DNA of 64,000 nucleotides. Source: Leptasterias polaris. Its lineage: Eukaryota; Echinodermata; Asteroidea; Forcipulatida; Asteriidae. Positions 20,538-32,679 of the stretch are shown in pieces (positions within the stretch are counted from its first letter, which is position 1; each line of letters starts with the position of its first letter). The translations under genes and the position numbers were made by a program. The DNA lies in the NCBI GenBank assembly GCA_037783415.1, contig JAZGTN010000009.1:9238001-9302000 (forward strand). The letters are read 5' to 3'. The notes under the pieces were generated by a model. It saw only the letters and a list, made by a program, of their open reading frames with translations. It did not search any database and was not told the origin of the DNA.

Positions 20538-22423
20538 GGTCCGAGTCCTGGACTCCAGTCCTACATCACTGATCAACTGAAGAACATTTCTTATTGCGTA
20601 AAATAATAATAAGCACCACAAAATGGTCCCCAAATGAGAAGCTTTTTTATTGTTTTAAAATCTATTGAAAATTTAAAAACAAAACAAACTCAAAACTGAG
20701 CTACCTTATTATGAAAAGCAGCTGATATAGTTTTCTTTTGTTTAGTTAGGAAGCGGTTTTTGTGGTTGTTATATTTGAATAGTCATCGTTAATCTTTTTT
20801 GGGGGGGGCTTCGTTTTTAAGTTTTAGGGGTTTCCAACACCGTTTTTGGATTGTTGCATAATTTTATTTTGTGTACAATTTTGGTATTTTTAAATTCAGA
20901 TTTGTTAAATCTGTGGTGTTTCATTATTATTGTGTAATGTTGTATTCTTCATTTTTATTTGTTCAAAGGACTTTTAATTTTTTTATTTTGTTTTACTGTT
21001 TTTATTATAGGTTTCCTGGACAGTTTCAGCAACGATTAATTTAGTTTTATTAACACCATTCAAATCTACCCATGTTTCCCTAATTCATTCACACTATGGT
21101 TCTTGTAGCTACTTTTGCATTCAATTTCGTTTTTATGCACACATGACTTCTCATTCAGGTTCGTTTCAGTCATTTGGTTTCATTAAAAGACGTTTAAGAC
21201 TAACTTTTCACAAATCAGTTGATTATTTACTTCATGTTCCAACATGTAGTTCTTATTGATGAAACGGAATGGTTGTCCAGTCTTTTGCTGTTGGCTTTTG
21301 CGAAATTGTATAATTTGACTGATATTATTTTGACCAACTGTTGACATTGAACTATGCTTTTTCGACGGTTTAATGCTGACCCAATGGAGCATTCATTTTC
21401 AAGCGAAATTTAATTGATTGTTGTTGAAACTATTGGGAAGCCTTTTTATGTTATTTTGTATTCATGTTAGTTTCTTTAAAAGGGTTACAATTGAACTTGT
21501 TAATTTAATTAACTAAAAGACATGTTTATGAAAGCAGACTTGAAAGAACGTACGCAATTTTATAGACTTTATTATAGTCGGTGATATTTGTTTTCTTAAT
21601 GTACAATTGGTGTATATTAACTCAGAATACTTTTAACAAAAAGAAGACAACAAAGTGTAAGTGTTCTTGTATAATGACATGTAGTCCCTGAAAAGACAAC
21701 TGCTACAGTTTTAACAAATGTGAGACATGAGATTTGTTTCAATCAACAACACCCATAAGAGTAGCCATACTAAATAATTAACAAAAAATGGTGGTGAACA
21801 TTTGGTTACAAAACAGACAAGCCCATTTAGTTTTAATCTGCTCTTTTTATCCCTTTTTATTATTTTATCACGGACTTTACCGATCCTTTTTTCAACACAT
21901 TTTAGATTACAATGACTGTTTTCCCCCGAACTTTGTCAATTTTTATATTTTGTTTAATTGGTATTGTAACAAATGTTGATGGCAAAGATTAAAGACTCTA
22001 CTAGTTCGGAAGTAAGGCTAGTGACTGTTTTTACATTACCATTTACGTTTTGGTTGGTAAGCAGTTTGCAACACTTAATTGTATTTAAAACAATACGATA
22101 CGAAGTATAGAACTTTACTGGCATTTAAACGTTGCAAATTTAAGTTACATATTTGAAGAAAGTAAACTAAACTTGATAATATGTAGCATATCATAATCTT
22201 TGTGCATGATATTAAAACCTATGAATGGCTATACGGTTCCCATTATTTCTTACATTAATTTCTCTATTGAATTTACAATTATTCGTAATTTTCCTTCATG
22301 AAAGCAAAGGAATGCCAAAATGTTGTTTTTTACATTTCAAGACGTCAACTTTTCGACGTTTGTCTGTTGAATAAAAGATGATATTAACAGATTACCGGTT
22401 TGTTTGATTGCGTTTGTTGTATT
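20538..22423. other. Intergenic, no gene seen
   Basis: AT-rich with many T runs; no splice-bounded coding segment or repeat that I recognise. The short open frames here lack known motifs. Confidence 0.55.
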
Positions 22424-22745
22424 ACCCCACCACCACCGCCACCCCACCACCACCGCCACCCCACCACCACCGCCACCCCACCACCACCACCACTACCCCA
22501 CCACCACCCCCACCCCACCACCACCACCACCACCCCCACCCCACCACCACCACCACCACCACCACCCCACCACCACCACCTCAACCCCCACCACCACCAC
22601 CACCCCCACCCCCACCCCACCACCACCACCCCGCTACCACCACCCCACTACCACCCCACTACACCCCACTACCACCCCAAATACCACCCCAATGCAACCC
22701 CACCACCACCACAAACTCACTACCCCCTCTAGTCTACCACCATCC
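22424..22745. repeat. CCACCACCC-type simple repeat
   Basis: About 320 bp of almost only C and A on the plus strand, built from CCACCACC, CCACCCC and CACTACC words, so the minus strand is G-rich with many GGG/GGGG runs. All three frames are open and give artificial Pro/His/Thr peptides. The GGG runs could form G-quadruplexes. Confidence 0.95.
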
Positions 22746-24381
22746 CACCCTTTTCCGAGTGGTGTGAAGGTGAGATCCAAAATAGATTGAAGCTTACGTC
22801 ACAGCCACGTAGGTTGTCCGTATTCGAGCGTCATAATTTGATTGCCGCCAGGTCAAAACCGCCTGACATTTTCTCTGCTGCAATGACGTAATGAATTATA
22901 GGGCAAAATAAGAATAAAATCGTGAAAGCAAAGGTTATCTCTTGGCCATGGAGCTATGGGTGACATCGGCATCACAAGTTCGTTTTCAAAACCGCAAAGA
23001 ATAAATTGTAGCTCAGTTTACTACTTTAAACACTACGGCGGTTCTGAGATCATTACTTGATAGTTTCGTTTGTTGTGTGATAAAATGCCAACCATGAAAA
23101 ATGGAAGAACATTAATTATACGATTCCTTTCCTGCATGACTACAATGGCGCCACCATCGTCCATGTTGTTTGGTCACGACTATCCTGAACACCTGACGTC
23201 ACACTTTGAGGCTCGTGAATACCAGATACCATCCTTGCCAGATGGTGCCTTTGACCTCGCATTCATTTCACACGGAGATTCAGCAGACGGCCGAAAGTGC
23301 AAGCTGACAAGTACATCACCTCGGACCAATCATAACACAGATATGGAAAGCTTACGTCACAGTCCAATTAAATCATGGTATCCAATGAAATCATTGGGCC
23401 TGTAACACCAGTGCCTGTCTTTATCCCAGACAGGGGAACAGTCTGGGTCACGACTCGACTTCGCCGTGTCCGAATTAATGACTCCGACAATGGCTTCGGC
23501 CGGAACGCCCAAAAGTCCCGTTGTCCATTGTTATCGTTGTAGACAACGGCCATAGCCGTAGCCGAAATCGTTGTTTGCCGTTGACGGTACAAGCGTCAGC
23601 GCAGTGTACTTTGATGGTCATGAACAAGTTATTTTTCTAGGATTTGTAGATACCCTAGCAATCTCCCGGGTAATAACGATTTTCCTGTGATTTTCGTTGA
23701 GTGTGAAAGGGGTTATTTACGCATAAAAACATTAGGCCCCTACTGTTCTATTTTAATAGTTTTTTTAGTGGTCGTCTGGGAACTCTTTGGATAAGGGGGA
23801 CAGAGGGGTTGATTTGCCCGAAATAATACTAAGATTAAAACACCACTATTATACCGGCTGAAACGTCGTTTGCTTTCTCTGTCCAATTGTTGTCTTCTTC
23901 TTGCTGTGCATGACATTTTCCAAATGTTTTCCCCGACTTTGGGTGGACAGCTGACCACACCCTCCCCTCCCCCGCCCCGCTGGGTCGACTCGTAGGCCTA
24001 TGATTTCTAGTGATTGGGATAAAATATTCCTCCATGACTCTATCTTGCTTTTAGTACCAATACAACGGAAAATGTCACAATTATTTTTAAGCCACGTCAC
24101 GTTAGCGTTGGTTATTTCCGCATGTGGTTGGCTGTATGTTGTTCCGTAATTATTGTTGATATGAACTAATAACTACTAGGGAAGTGGTTTTGGAAAATTG
24201 AAGAAATGTTCTTCCGTAAAACACACCTTTAAATACAGACGGTTACAATTGTGTCAGATTTGAGGTAGAGGAAATCTCATAACCGGGATTCAGATACGAA
24301 AAATTAATTGCGAGTGGCGCGCTTCACAGTCCGATCCATCATCCCATCAAGGTGATGCACTATGTGGTTTTCACACCGGGG
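22746..24381. other. Intergenic, no gene seen; contains a dispersed repeat
   Basis: The stretch at 23185-23275 (CGTCACACTTTGAGGCTCGTGA, then TGCCTTTGACCTCGCAT) resembles intron 6 sequence at about 17375-17480, showing a shared interspersed repeat. The open frame at 23070-23405 overlaps this repeat, so I do not call it a gene. Confidence 0.55.
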
Positions 24382-24740
24382 TTAAAGGGTGTGTACAACA
24401 ATGGTAATTGCCAAAGACCTGTATCCACACTTGATGTGATCCAACATATACATGAAATAACAAACCTGTGAAAGTTTAAGTTAAATCGGTCTTCGGAGTC
24501 ATGAGAAAACAGTGAAAAAAAAACCTTATGTGTTTTAAACTTCTTTTCAAACATAATAATTTATCCTGCAGGATAAAGACTATTATTTTACTCATTTCCT
24601 AAAAACTATGGCATTTCAAGCAAAACTATTTAAAGGGAAATTTTCCACCATGACCATCTTTGTAATAAATTATGTAAGTTATGTGCAAATCTGTGAACAT
24701 TTATATTTTCATTCTTACCAATGTTGTACACACCCTTTAA
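24382..24740. mobile_element. MITE family D, intact copy
   Basis: The ends are TTAAAGGGTGTGTACAACA and TGTTGTACACACCCTTTAA, perfect inverted repeats continuing into TGGTAAT and TTACCAA. The body includes ATGAAATAACAAACCTGTGA and TTTTACTCATTTCCTAAAAA. TTAA at both tips could be a piggyBac-like target duplication, but it may be part of the ends. Relatives are near 30340, 38400, 54310, 54672, 59630 and 63215. Confidence 0.88.
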
Positions 24741-26239
24741 GTTGAAGCTCATTCATACGGACTGTTTGTCCAGGCCCTCCACACATTATCTCCAGCGGAA
24801 CTAGGGTAGTCCATATCTCTTCACATACACTAAGCCTCGCCACTCATTTTTCACAAGCTAGAATCGGTTTCCCATTGGTTTTGCTGACATTCTTATCAAG
24901 GTCCTATAAGATTAATGTTGCATGGCACACAGCCGATTATTTTGAAACGTCTCTGACGTTTTACACTATCCCAAGGGGGACGTTATAACAACACGAGTTT
25001 TTCTCAAGTTGTACGTTGTTACGGCAGTTCCTCTCTTTCTATTACGTTTTTCCCCCTTCAACCTTCTCGACAGATCTGTTTTCGCCATTCTATCACTATC
25101 AGCCAAAGGGAATCCCTCTGGTTTCGGAAGATTTCCCCGCCGAGCCGCCAGGAGACGGCAAACGGTGCCGGCATGCCCTTAACGGTATTTATAAGTTACC
25201 AGGTGAACAAGAGTATTTCTAAGCCTGCACACTCTCGAGGTTACGATCAAGACGGTTGGATCATTCATTCACACCTTTGCATGTACATGTAATTGGATTA
25301 AAATTACAGCAATTACCTTTATTGGGTTTTTTTCTTTACTGGAATCGAAGAAGTTTAAAAGTTTGTTCTACAAATAAACATAAACTTAAAATGAAAGTGA
25401 AGAGTAGAAAATGTTCCATTGGACTTGTCGATTATTCGCATGACATCTATAACGGAAATAACAACTAAATAAATTGGTAAGATGTTTCATTCCCCCTAGC
25501 TTACGCATGCGCGATACACTACGGCTGCGTTACGCTCTCGGCGGTGCGCAGACACATGGCCATTTTCAATAATAAATGATATAGATATATAACATGTATA
25601 AAACGTAAAAAAATCAGAATATTAAATTATTAACACAATAAGAAGTTTCGAGATGTGTCCTCTTTCTTTATGAAAGAAATATTAATGTTATTTTTAATTT
25701 GTTGGGTTTTGTGCAATTTGTGCCTGCATGAAGTCCAGTCTCTGCATTGGTTCCTTTGTATTCTCGAGATGTGTCCTCTTTCTTTATGAAAGAAATATTA
25801 ATGTTATTTTTAATTTGTTGGTTTTTGTGCAATTTGTGCCTGCAGGAATTCCAGTCTCTGCATTGGTTCCTTTGTATTCGTGTAAATATTGAGGGTAATG
25901 TATATCACAGCTTGAACGTTACTATTTGTCGAACTTACTTACTTTGACATAGTAATCCACAGTGTTCATGTGTTGTCCACAGGGTACATAACTGACATGC
26001 AGAGAAAATGTCTCTCTTCGATTCTAACGAAATGTTAACAAAGAGTGTGTACGAATTTGGCGCTGCTGTCTGGCTTTGTCACCTATAAATTCAATTGACC
26101 GTCTTGACATTGCTATTGGCTGATACTCGTCATTGTGTGATTGTACGAAGAGTCCTGCTCCCAAGTGAAATGATAAATATGTACCTATTCATTTCACAAT
26201 TAGCGCCAATTTAAACGGGATGAACACAGGTAACGAGAA
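24741..26239. other. Intergenic; 117-bp tandem duplication at 25646-25877
   Basis: Two direct copies start TCGAGATGTGTCCTCTTTC at about 25648 and 25764 and end GCATTGGTTCCTTTGTATTC. Their ends (TGCCTGCA.GAA.TCCAG.CTCTG) match the dispersed 340-bp repeat of introns 2 and 5. The 68-codon open frame at 25016-25222 resembles nothing I know. Confidence 0.7.
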
Positions 26240-26414
26240 GAAATCTTTTCAGTGTTAGATGTATAGGAGGAAAACCCTAATAGGGAAAAACCCACGCAAT
26301 CGGGTAGGGACTGAAATCCCCAATTCCCAATGCAAGGCTGTGGTCTCAGATGGGATTCGAACCAGGGTCCACAGAGCTGCAAGGCAGTGAAAGAAACGGC
26401 TGAGCCAACCTGAT
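26240..26414 (-). mobile_element. tRNA-derived SINE, family C
   Basis: The minus strand begins GGTTGGCTCAGCCGTTTC (A-box region) and has GACCCTGGTTCGAATCCCAT (B box), then a unique body with ATTGGGGATTTCAGTCCCTA. A decayed relative is at about 43770-43900. The long non-tRNA tail marks it as a SINE. Confidence 0.8.
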
Positions 26415-28289
26415 ATAGGCTAATTGAAATAAAACAGTATTATTAATATAAATAATTCAATAGCCAGTAAACAGTTTTACGAGTAACTGAAGAGAGAATT
26501 ATATAAATCAAATAAAACCAAATAAAGCAGAAAATGAACAATTGAAAACAAACAAAACACTACGAAGAAAAGAAAACCAAAACATCAGGAAAATTGAATG
26601 ACTATTAAATTATTGACTTTTTCGTTATAACAATGTATGAAAAATCAAATAAGAAAGTCAAGTCAATTAATATACACATATCATGACTAGTTGACGTCAC
26701 TTTCGCTTTGGTTGAGTGTCAACAGGAACGTGACACCAAGACCAATTTTGTATTGCCCTGCTAACTACAGAATTCCAGTGTTTTTACGGTCCACGATGTA
26801 TGCTTTACACTCGGGTAACCGTAAGCGAATAATTCCACAGTAAGCAGAAGTAGAATTAGACCCCCGTTTGTCGTGGCTGGCAACTTTTGTTCATCAAAAA
26901 ACAAGGCTAAATCGCAGCGCCGTATAGCAGTCAATGACCACCGATCAGCTTATTTTTGAAGAATAAATAAGTGCATCGAGTTGTTGTCTCTTCCTCCCCC
27001 CGTAGAGGGCGTTATAATTTGAATTGTCTCCCAGCGCCACGTGTTCAAGGATATACGTGTTTAGTGTATAGTCCCTGTAGTTGTGCATAATGCTCACATT
27101 ATTGTGTGCACTGGCAGCCACTGCGCCTGTTTGCGGCATTGATTTTCGGTTTAATTTAGCGGGCATGATATTAAACCGATTATGCCGTCCCTTGACAATG
27201 ACACTGATTTTGTGGTGGTCTGTTTTTAGTATTTGAAACTGTTTTATGTTATGTTTTTCATCCTTCTTCTTTTGAAATAATGAACATTTTATCCCCGTTT
27301 GAAAACATATCGGTTTATAAAAACACATTATCTCCCAAGTCAAAATTCTGCAACTGAAAAGCACACGATTGATTTACCTAATTTACATAGTGGAATGTTT
27401 TTTATCTTATTTTAATTTCTAGAAATGACCGTGCTTGATTTAATGATTGTGGCTTGAGCACCATGTTAGAAAGCGTTGAAGCATGATGTCCTCGCAAAAT
27501 GCAGACTCGGCGTTTGTTTGCTGTTGGGGTGTCTGACTTTCTGGACGGTGTTGGGGTGTTTGTTTGTCTGTATGTTTGTGAAAAACGAATAATTATGCCC
27601 TGTAAAAATGTTATTTTTGTTTTCATTACGAAGATGTTTTTAAGATAAAAAGGGTTTGACTGCTCTTTATTTATGTTTCACACCTACGTTTGCAGTCTCA
27701 TCCATTCACAGGATGCAGCACAATCACAAACTACGAAATGGAACATACAGCAGCCGTTTGGAACAGCCGTCGAGTCGTCACAGTCTCCTGGCTGTTTAAA
27801 GAAAGATAGATTATTAGTCGGAGGCGAACGGTGTCCACCAGAGTACCGTTTCCCCAGGAAGTCAACCCCATACCTCGGAGTCAATACCCCCCAGGTTTAA
27901 TTATACCAGATCCCAGAGGAAGAGGTCGAAGATTAGAGGATTATTGATTTGTATAAGAATGCTTAAGAAATACTTTGTGATTTTCAAACTCCCTAACACG
28001 GCCGAGGAATTAAATGAAATACTGGATTATTTGTAGGATATTTCATCATTAATTCACAGTGAGGGCCTAAGGGGATGTTTGTTTTTACCGTTCATATTCA
28101 AGAAAACAACAGAAATAAGTTCATGTTTGTCAAACTATTGGACTCTTTGTGTAATCTTTGTAACCCCTGTGACCTTTGCGATGACAATTTTGAATTTTAT
28201 TCCACTTTTACAATTTAAGCTCGGTAAAAGGGAAATTGGATGTCATTAAAATTGTACACACTCGCACCATGAGAACAATTATGACAAGA
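26415..28289. other. Intergenic, no gene seen
   Basis: No exon or repeat that I can name. A 139-codon minus-strand open frame (26945-27364) has no recognisable domain and is Asn/Lys/Ile-rich, as expected of random AT-rich DNA. Confidence 0.5.
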
Positions 28290-28500
28290 AAACTGTTAGT
28301 GATGGTTGCGGTTTTCCAACCATTCGGGATCTTCTCCATACTCCTGTTCGTCCTCTTCGATCTACTGGCCAATCTCTACTGACGCAAGCTACTATTTCCA
28401 CTAAGTTCTATGGTCAAAGAGCCTTCAACTTCATTGCACCTTCGTTGGAACGACTTACCTCTTCATATTTGGACGAAATTTCAATACAATTTGCCACATG
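28290..28500 (+). mobile_element. Non-LTR retrotransposon fragment, frameshifted
   Basis: Plus-strand translations give PVRPLRSTGQSLL, TISTKFYGQRAFNFIAPSL and, one frame over, LRWNDLPLHIWTKF. This is the decayed C-terminal end of a reverse-transcriptase ORF of the type seen at 13372. Confidence 0.75.
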
Positions 28501-28539
28501 GGGGAGGGGAAGAGAAATTCCGGGGGACAGAACCTCCTG

Positions 28540-28610
28540 CCACACTTCCATGTAAACCCGGAGGTTGCAGGTTCAATTCCCGCTCTAGTCAATTTTACTT
28601 GGGTCAGACA
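28540..28610 (+). mobile_element. SINE family B, 3' part
   Basis: CCCGGAGGTTGCAGGTTCAA (B-box region) and TTCCCGCTCTAGTCAATTTT are the back half of the family B head; the A box is missing or too decayed to see. Confidence 0.65.
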
Positions 28611-28957
28611 AAATGTGTTAAAACTTAAAGACCACTGATTTTGAGAGTGTTAGTAGACTTAGTACACGTCACATTGGAAATAAAATAAGATACATTTTGC
28701 AAACAAAACTATACATTATTCATTAGAAAAAGGGGGGACACCACAAGAACCATATATCTCATTTCAAAAGCATGTTTTGAATTCTTCCCAAAAGAACCGC
28801 CGTTTTTGTATCTTTAGATTCATCTTGTGACAGACTCGTGTATGTAACGGCTGTTTACAACATTCCATGACACATTGGGCATATGCGACAGTGCAGGAAA
28901 TAGTCATTATACAGACACTATATTCCACACTGCGTCATCCTTTTTGCATGCACGACA

Positions 28958-29590
28958 GCTGTTAATATATATGGTATTCCATAATTATGTGCCACTCCTT
29001 TCCGTCGCCTTTTCAATTTTGTCCGTCGCCTTTTCAATTTTGTCCGTCGCCTTTTCAATTTTGTCCGTCGCCTTTTCAATTTTGTCCGTCGCCTTTTCAA
29101 TTTTGTCCGTCGCCTTTTCAATTTTTTCCGTCGCCTTTTCAATTTTTTTCGTCGCCATTTCAATTTTTCAGGCGCATTTTTTTTCTGAATCGGCCACGTG
29201 ACCGTCACATGATGACCATGTGATGATTTGTTGGCAAAGAAAAATGATTGGATACCTCAACCATACTGTCTATGTACAGGCTTTGCTTAGTAAATCAAGA
29301 ATGGAACTGAAAAAGGATATTATCGTAGTTATCTGGTCTCGACTGTGGATGAAGCAACGTATACATTTTGGCAACTGCGGTATGCCTCCCAAAGGTCGAA
29401 TTTCCTTCGGAGTCATGTGATAGTCACCTGGTAGTCACGTGGACCCACGATGGAAAAATGCGACGGACAAAATTGAAAAGGCGACGGACAAAATTGAAAA
29501 GGCGACGGACAAAATTGAAAAGGCGACGGACAAAATTGAAAAGGCGACGGAAAGGAGTGGCACATATGGAACACCATAGAACAGCAACTG
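28958..29590. mobile_element. Foldback element with minisatellite arms
   Basis: The left arm has GTGCCACTCCTTTCCGTCGC, then about eight 21-bp units (TCCGTCGCCTTTTCAATTTT plus G). The right arm has about five reverse-complement units (GCGACGGACAAAATTGAAAA plus G) ending GGAAAGGAGTGGCACATATG. Outside, ATGGTATTCCATA faces TATGGAACACCAT. Inside, GGCGCATTTTTT..CCACGTGAC faces GTCACGTGG..AAAAATGCG. So about 200-bp arms surround about 200 bp of unique DNA. The repeated 7-residue peptides from both strands are artefacts of the 21-bp period. Confidence 0.92.
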
Positions 29591-29674
29591 TTTTTTGTTC
29601 TTAATGCAGAGACAGGCAACGAGTACTGTTACATATCCTACAATTTGAAAATCGAGGTATGAGCTATTACAGCC

Positions 29675-29879
29675 ATACACTCTAAAAAATGGGCCAGAGT
29701 TGCCCATATTCCGGGTTCCCGGATTAAAACAAATTAGATTTTCGGATTCTGCGTAAGTTTGACACATTTTTGGATCATCTCGAAAAAGATTCCGGGTCAT
29801 ACTGCCCCGAAATCGGAACAGCATGCACCAATGAGATCCGGATCAGGGTAAATTATGGCAAGACAGATTTTAGAGTGTA
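29675..29879. mobile_element. MITE with TACACTCTAAAA ends
   Basis: The left end TACACTCTAAAAAATGGG faces the right end AGATTTTAGAGTGTA; inside, ATTCCGGGTTCCCGGATT and GAGATCCGGATC repeat loosely. About 205 bp, noncoding. TA at both tips is consistent with a TA target site. Confidence 0.82.
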
Positions 29880-30339
29880 GTTCCATGTCTATACAATACC
29901 AATTAATGAAAACCATTGTCCACCTTTGCTGTCCAAACTTCTAAAAGCCTGTGTTGAAAATAATTCTTGCAAATTATTCATTTCCGAAATCATTTGGAGC
30001 TTATCGTGCCATCTGATCGTCCAATATCACGCGAGCTGTTACTTTGATCCGACACTATGTGAAAACTAGTGACACTAAAGAGCAGGCGAGACGACAAATC
30101 CTTGTCAAAAATGTGACTTTCTCTCGTACCTGGTCAGTTAGCAAAGGTTAAAAGTAACAACACTGATCAAGTTTCATCATCACGCCATGTCACTCAGGTT
30201 CAATGTCGCCTTATGACATCCTTCTTTTTAGCGGGAAGTGTACACCGTAGTTTATCTTAACTTCTGCCGCAAGAGACTGTGCAAGTCTTGTGCTTATTCG
30301 AAAACATTTTGGGGACCACTTTTTGTCCCACGTAAATTG

Positions 30340-30540
30340 CTTGTGTCACATTGGTATTTGCCAAAGACCAGTCTAGTACCCACAATTATTGTGACCCAGC
30401 ATATTCATGAAATAACAAACATGTGAAAGTTTGAGCTCAATTTCGGTTAGTGAAGAAAACCTTAACATGTTTTCACTGTTTTCAAACAATAAGCAAGATC
30501 GAAACTGTTGGAATTGTTTTACTCATTTCTCAAAGAGTGA
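30340..30540. mobile_element. MITE family D fragment
   Basis: CACATTGGTATTTGCCAAAG, then CATGAAATAACAAACATGTG and TTTTACTCATTTCTCAAAGA match the left half of the copy at 24382-24740. Confidence 0.75.
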
Positions 30541-30605
30541 TCAGCCAGGAGAAGGATGACACAGCTATGCCTAAGTTTGTATGAACGGTAGGAGAGTGTT
30601 GGTCT

Positions 30606-30772
30606 AATAGACCGATCCATTAAGCCCCGCCTCCTTACGAGTTGACCAATCACAGCCGCGAAACCCGATCACCATTAGTGCAAAGATCACCAAACGGCTC
30701 AAATGGTGATCAGATTTCGCGGTTGTGATTGGTCAATGAGAAATGGGCGTGGCTTAATGGATCGGTGTATTG
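30606..30772. mobile_element. MITE family E, copy 1 (167 bp)
   Basis: The left end ACCGATCCATTAAGCCCCGC faces the right end GGCGTGGCTTAATGGATCGG; GACCAATCACAGCCGCGAAA faces TTTCGCGGTTGTGATTGGTC; GATCACCATT faces AATGGTGATC. The whole element is a stem with a short loop. Copy 2 at 48641-48807 has the same length and differs at two positions by eye. Confidence 0.95.
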
Positions 30773-32679
30773 TGAAGAGAGTAATAATAATAGTAATGGC
30801 CCAGATATATGACTACCTCTCCTTTATTTTAGCAGTTTCAGGGACAAACGGTTCAAATCTGAACTTGAGCAGACGATGGTGAGTCTTCCTTTGATGTCCT
30901 TGATGCATGACCTGAGGTCATCAGAGGTGAACTCCAAAATCAGGTAAAATTATCTGGGTATGTGCATGAAGAATAACCTTTCCCTCCACATGTAACCTTT
31001 CCGATCCCTTCTCAGGCTTTAACTTTTTTTTTTTTCCACAGTCCTTAAACTCATTTTTCCGAAAGCAGATGTTGTTGCATGTGATTGTGCATAGAGTGGT
31101 GGCAACTCTGTGACATCGTAGATCATGACCGTTTGGTAAGGTATTATGGTAATTTTATGATAAACCTCACTTTGGTTTAAGATCACCCCAAATGCTAACC
31201 TCTTTAGAAATGTTCGTATTATTATGCAGGTTATGTTTAACCTTTGTAGATAATGTTCCGAAAATGCATCAGCAAATTTACAGTAGTTAAAAGGTATCTC
31301 TAAACAGCAGTAAAAAAAAATACAAAATACAAAAATACAAAAAAAACTACTATTGTTATTTTGTGATAGGCCTACCACAAAAGCAAGATTTTAATTGGGA
31401 CGAATCAATCTTTGTTCAACAACTAAGTTAGTATAAACAATACACTTTGTCTCAGTAACACAATTTGTTTACCAATCCCGTAATAGTGTTTATAAAAGGT
31501 GATCAACACACGGGCACATAAAGAAATATGTTTATTATAACTTGCTCATTAAATAAAATCTGTTTTCTCCGAAAACATGGTCCGAAACTAAATTAAGAGA
31601 CAGAAGGAAGTCTATTACGACATATATTTCATCTGCCCGGAGTGTCAGAGGTCTTGGGTTCAAATCCCAATGAGGACCAATTGATTTTTCTCTCAACCCA
31701 TGTTTAGACATATATTTACAACTGTATTACTTATAAACATGAAACATATCTCATAAATATGACTTAAATATATCAAAACATGACTAATTAGTAATTGGCC
31801 CAAGTTATAATTATGATTTTGTGTAGCGTAGCCAAATAGTTATGAGTTGATGACGATTTTTTTCAAGAGGTTTAATGTACAACATGGTAAAGAACAATGT
31901 AGATGACGGAGATAAAAAATAAATAAAAATAAAATAAAAATATATATAGGTCTATATATATAGATTTATTTTTTTCTTTTTCTTAGGCTGCAAATTTGTG
32001 AAAAGCAAACCAATGAGCCCAATGGATGTTTTGTCCACAATGACGTCCATCAATTCTCATCAATGTCTCACCGAGAGAGTGCTGGTATGGCTGGCCTATA
32101 CCTGGTTTACATAGCACTCACTAATGTACTAACCGCGGGTGGAGTGTTACAGTAAATGACCCGGCTCCTATACTATACACAACGAAATGTAAAGCAAAAA
32201 CCGCCTCGGCACGGCCAACTGCGCGGGACTGTTACACCCACAACAAAACAAATGTTTGGTATTTAATTAATGACTTGGACCACATTGCGGGGATTGTCAA
32301 AGTCACGGACATGGTACTTAGCTGGCTTATTGGTAGGCAAACAACATGGTCATGACTACATTATAGCCATTACTGAAGAGGGAACTGAGGTTCGAACTTG
32401 AGACCCGACAGACTGCGACTTTCATTATTCCAGAAGGAAATGAAATTATAGAAAATGTTATGAGAACTTTATGGTTTTATAAGACATTCATTATTACATA
32501 TCCATCCAATGTTAACCTAGTTAAGCGTTTGACATTTATAATTATGAAATTCTTAAAGGTGTTTCGAGATCAGTTTAACAAATTAAAATAAGCCCGTGTA
32601 CAAAGTGTGCTAACTCCATGGCAGGGAAAAAGAAAATAACAAGAGTTGGGCCCGCTCGTAATTTTCTTAAGATTAATAA
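30773..32679. other. Intergenic; possible SINE remnant at 31635-31700
   Basis: GAGGTCTTGGGTTCAAATCC (about 31649-31668) looks like a polymerase III B box followed by a SINE-like tail, but no A box could be placed. No other feature is recognised. Confidence 0.45.

Noticed and set aside
22384..22790. Pro/His/Thr-rich proteins on three frames and a Gly/Trp-rich one on the other strand
   Set aside because: All come from the CCACCACCC simple repeat; no start context, splice sites or conserved domain.
23070..23405. 111-codon plus-strand frame as a host gene
   Set aside because: It overlaps a dispersed repeat also found in intron 6 of the RRM-TatD gene, and has no known motif.
26945..27364. 139-codon minus-strand frame as a gene
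   Set aside because: No recognisable domain, composition as expected of AT-rich DNA, and no convincing splice or promoter context.
28875..29824. Proteins with 7-residue repeats (LSVAFSI, KRRRTKL, SPFQFCP)
   Set aside because: They are readings of the 21-bp minisatellite in several frames and both strands of a foldback element.
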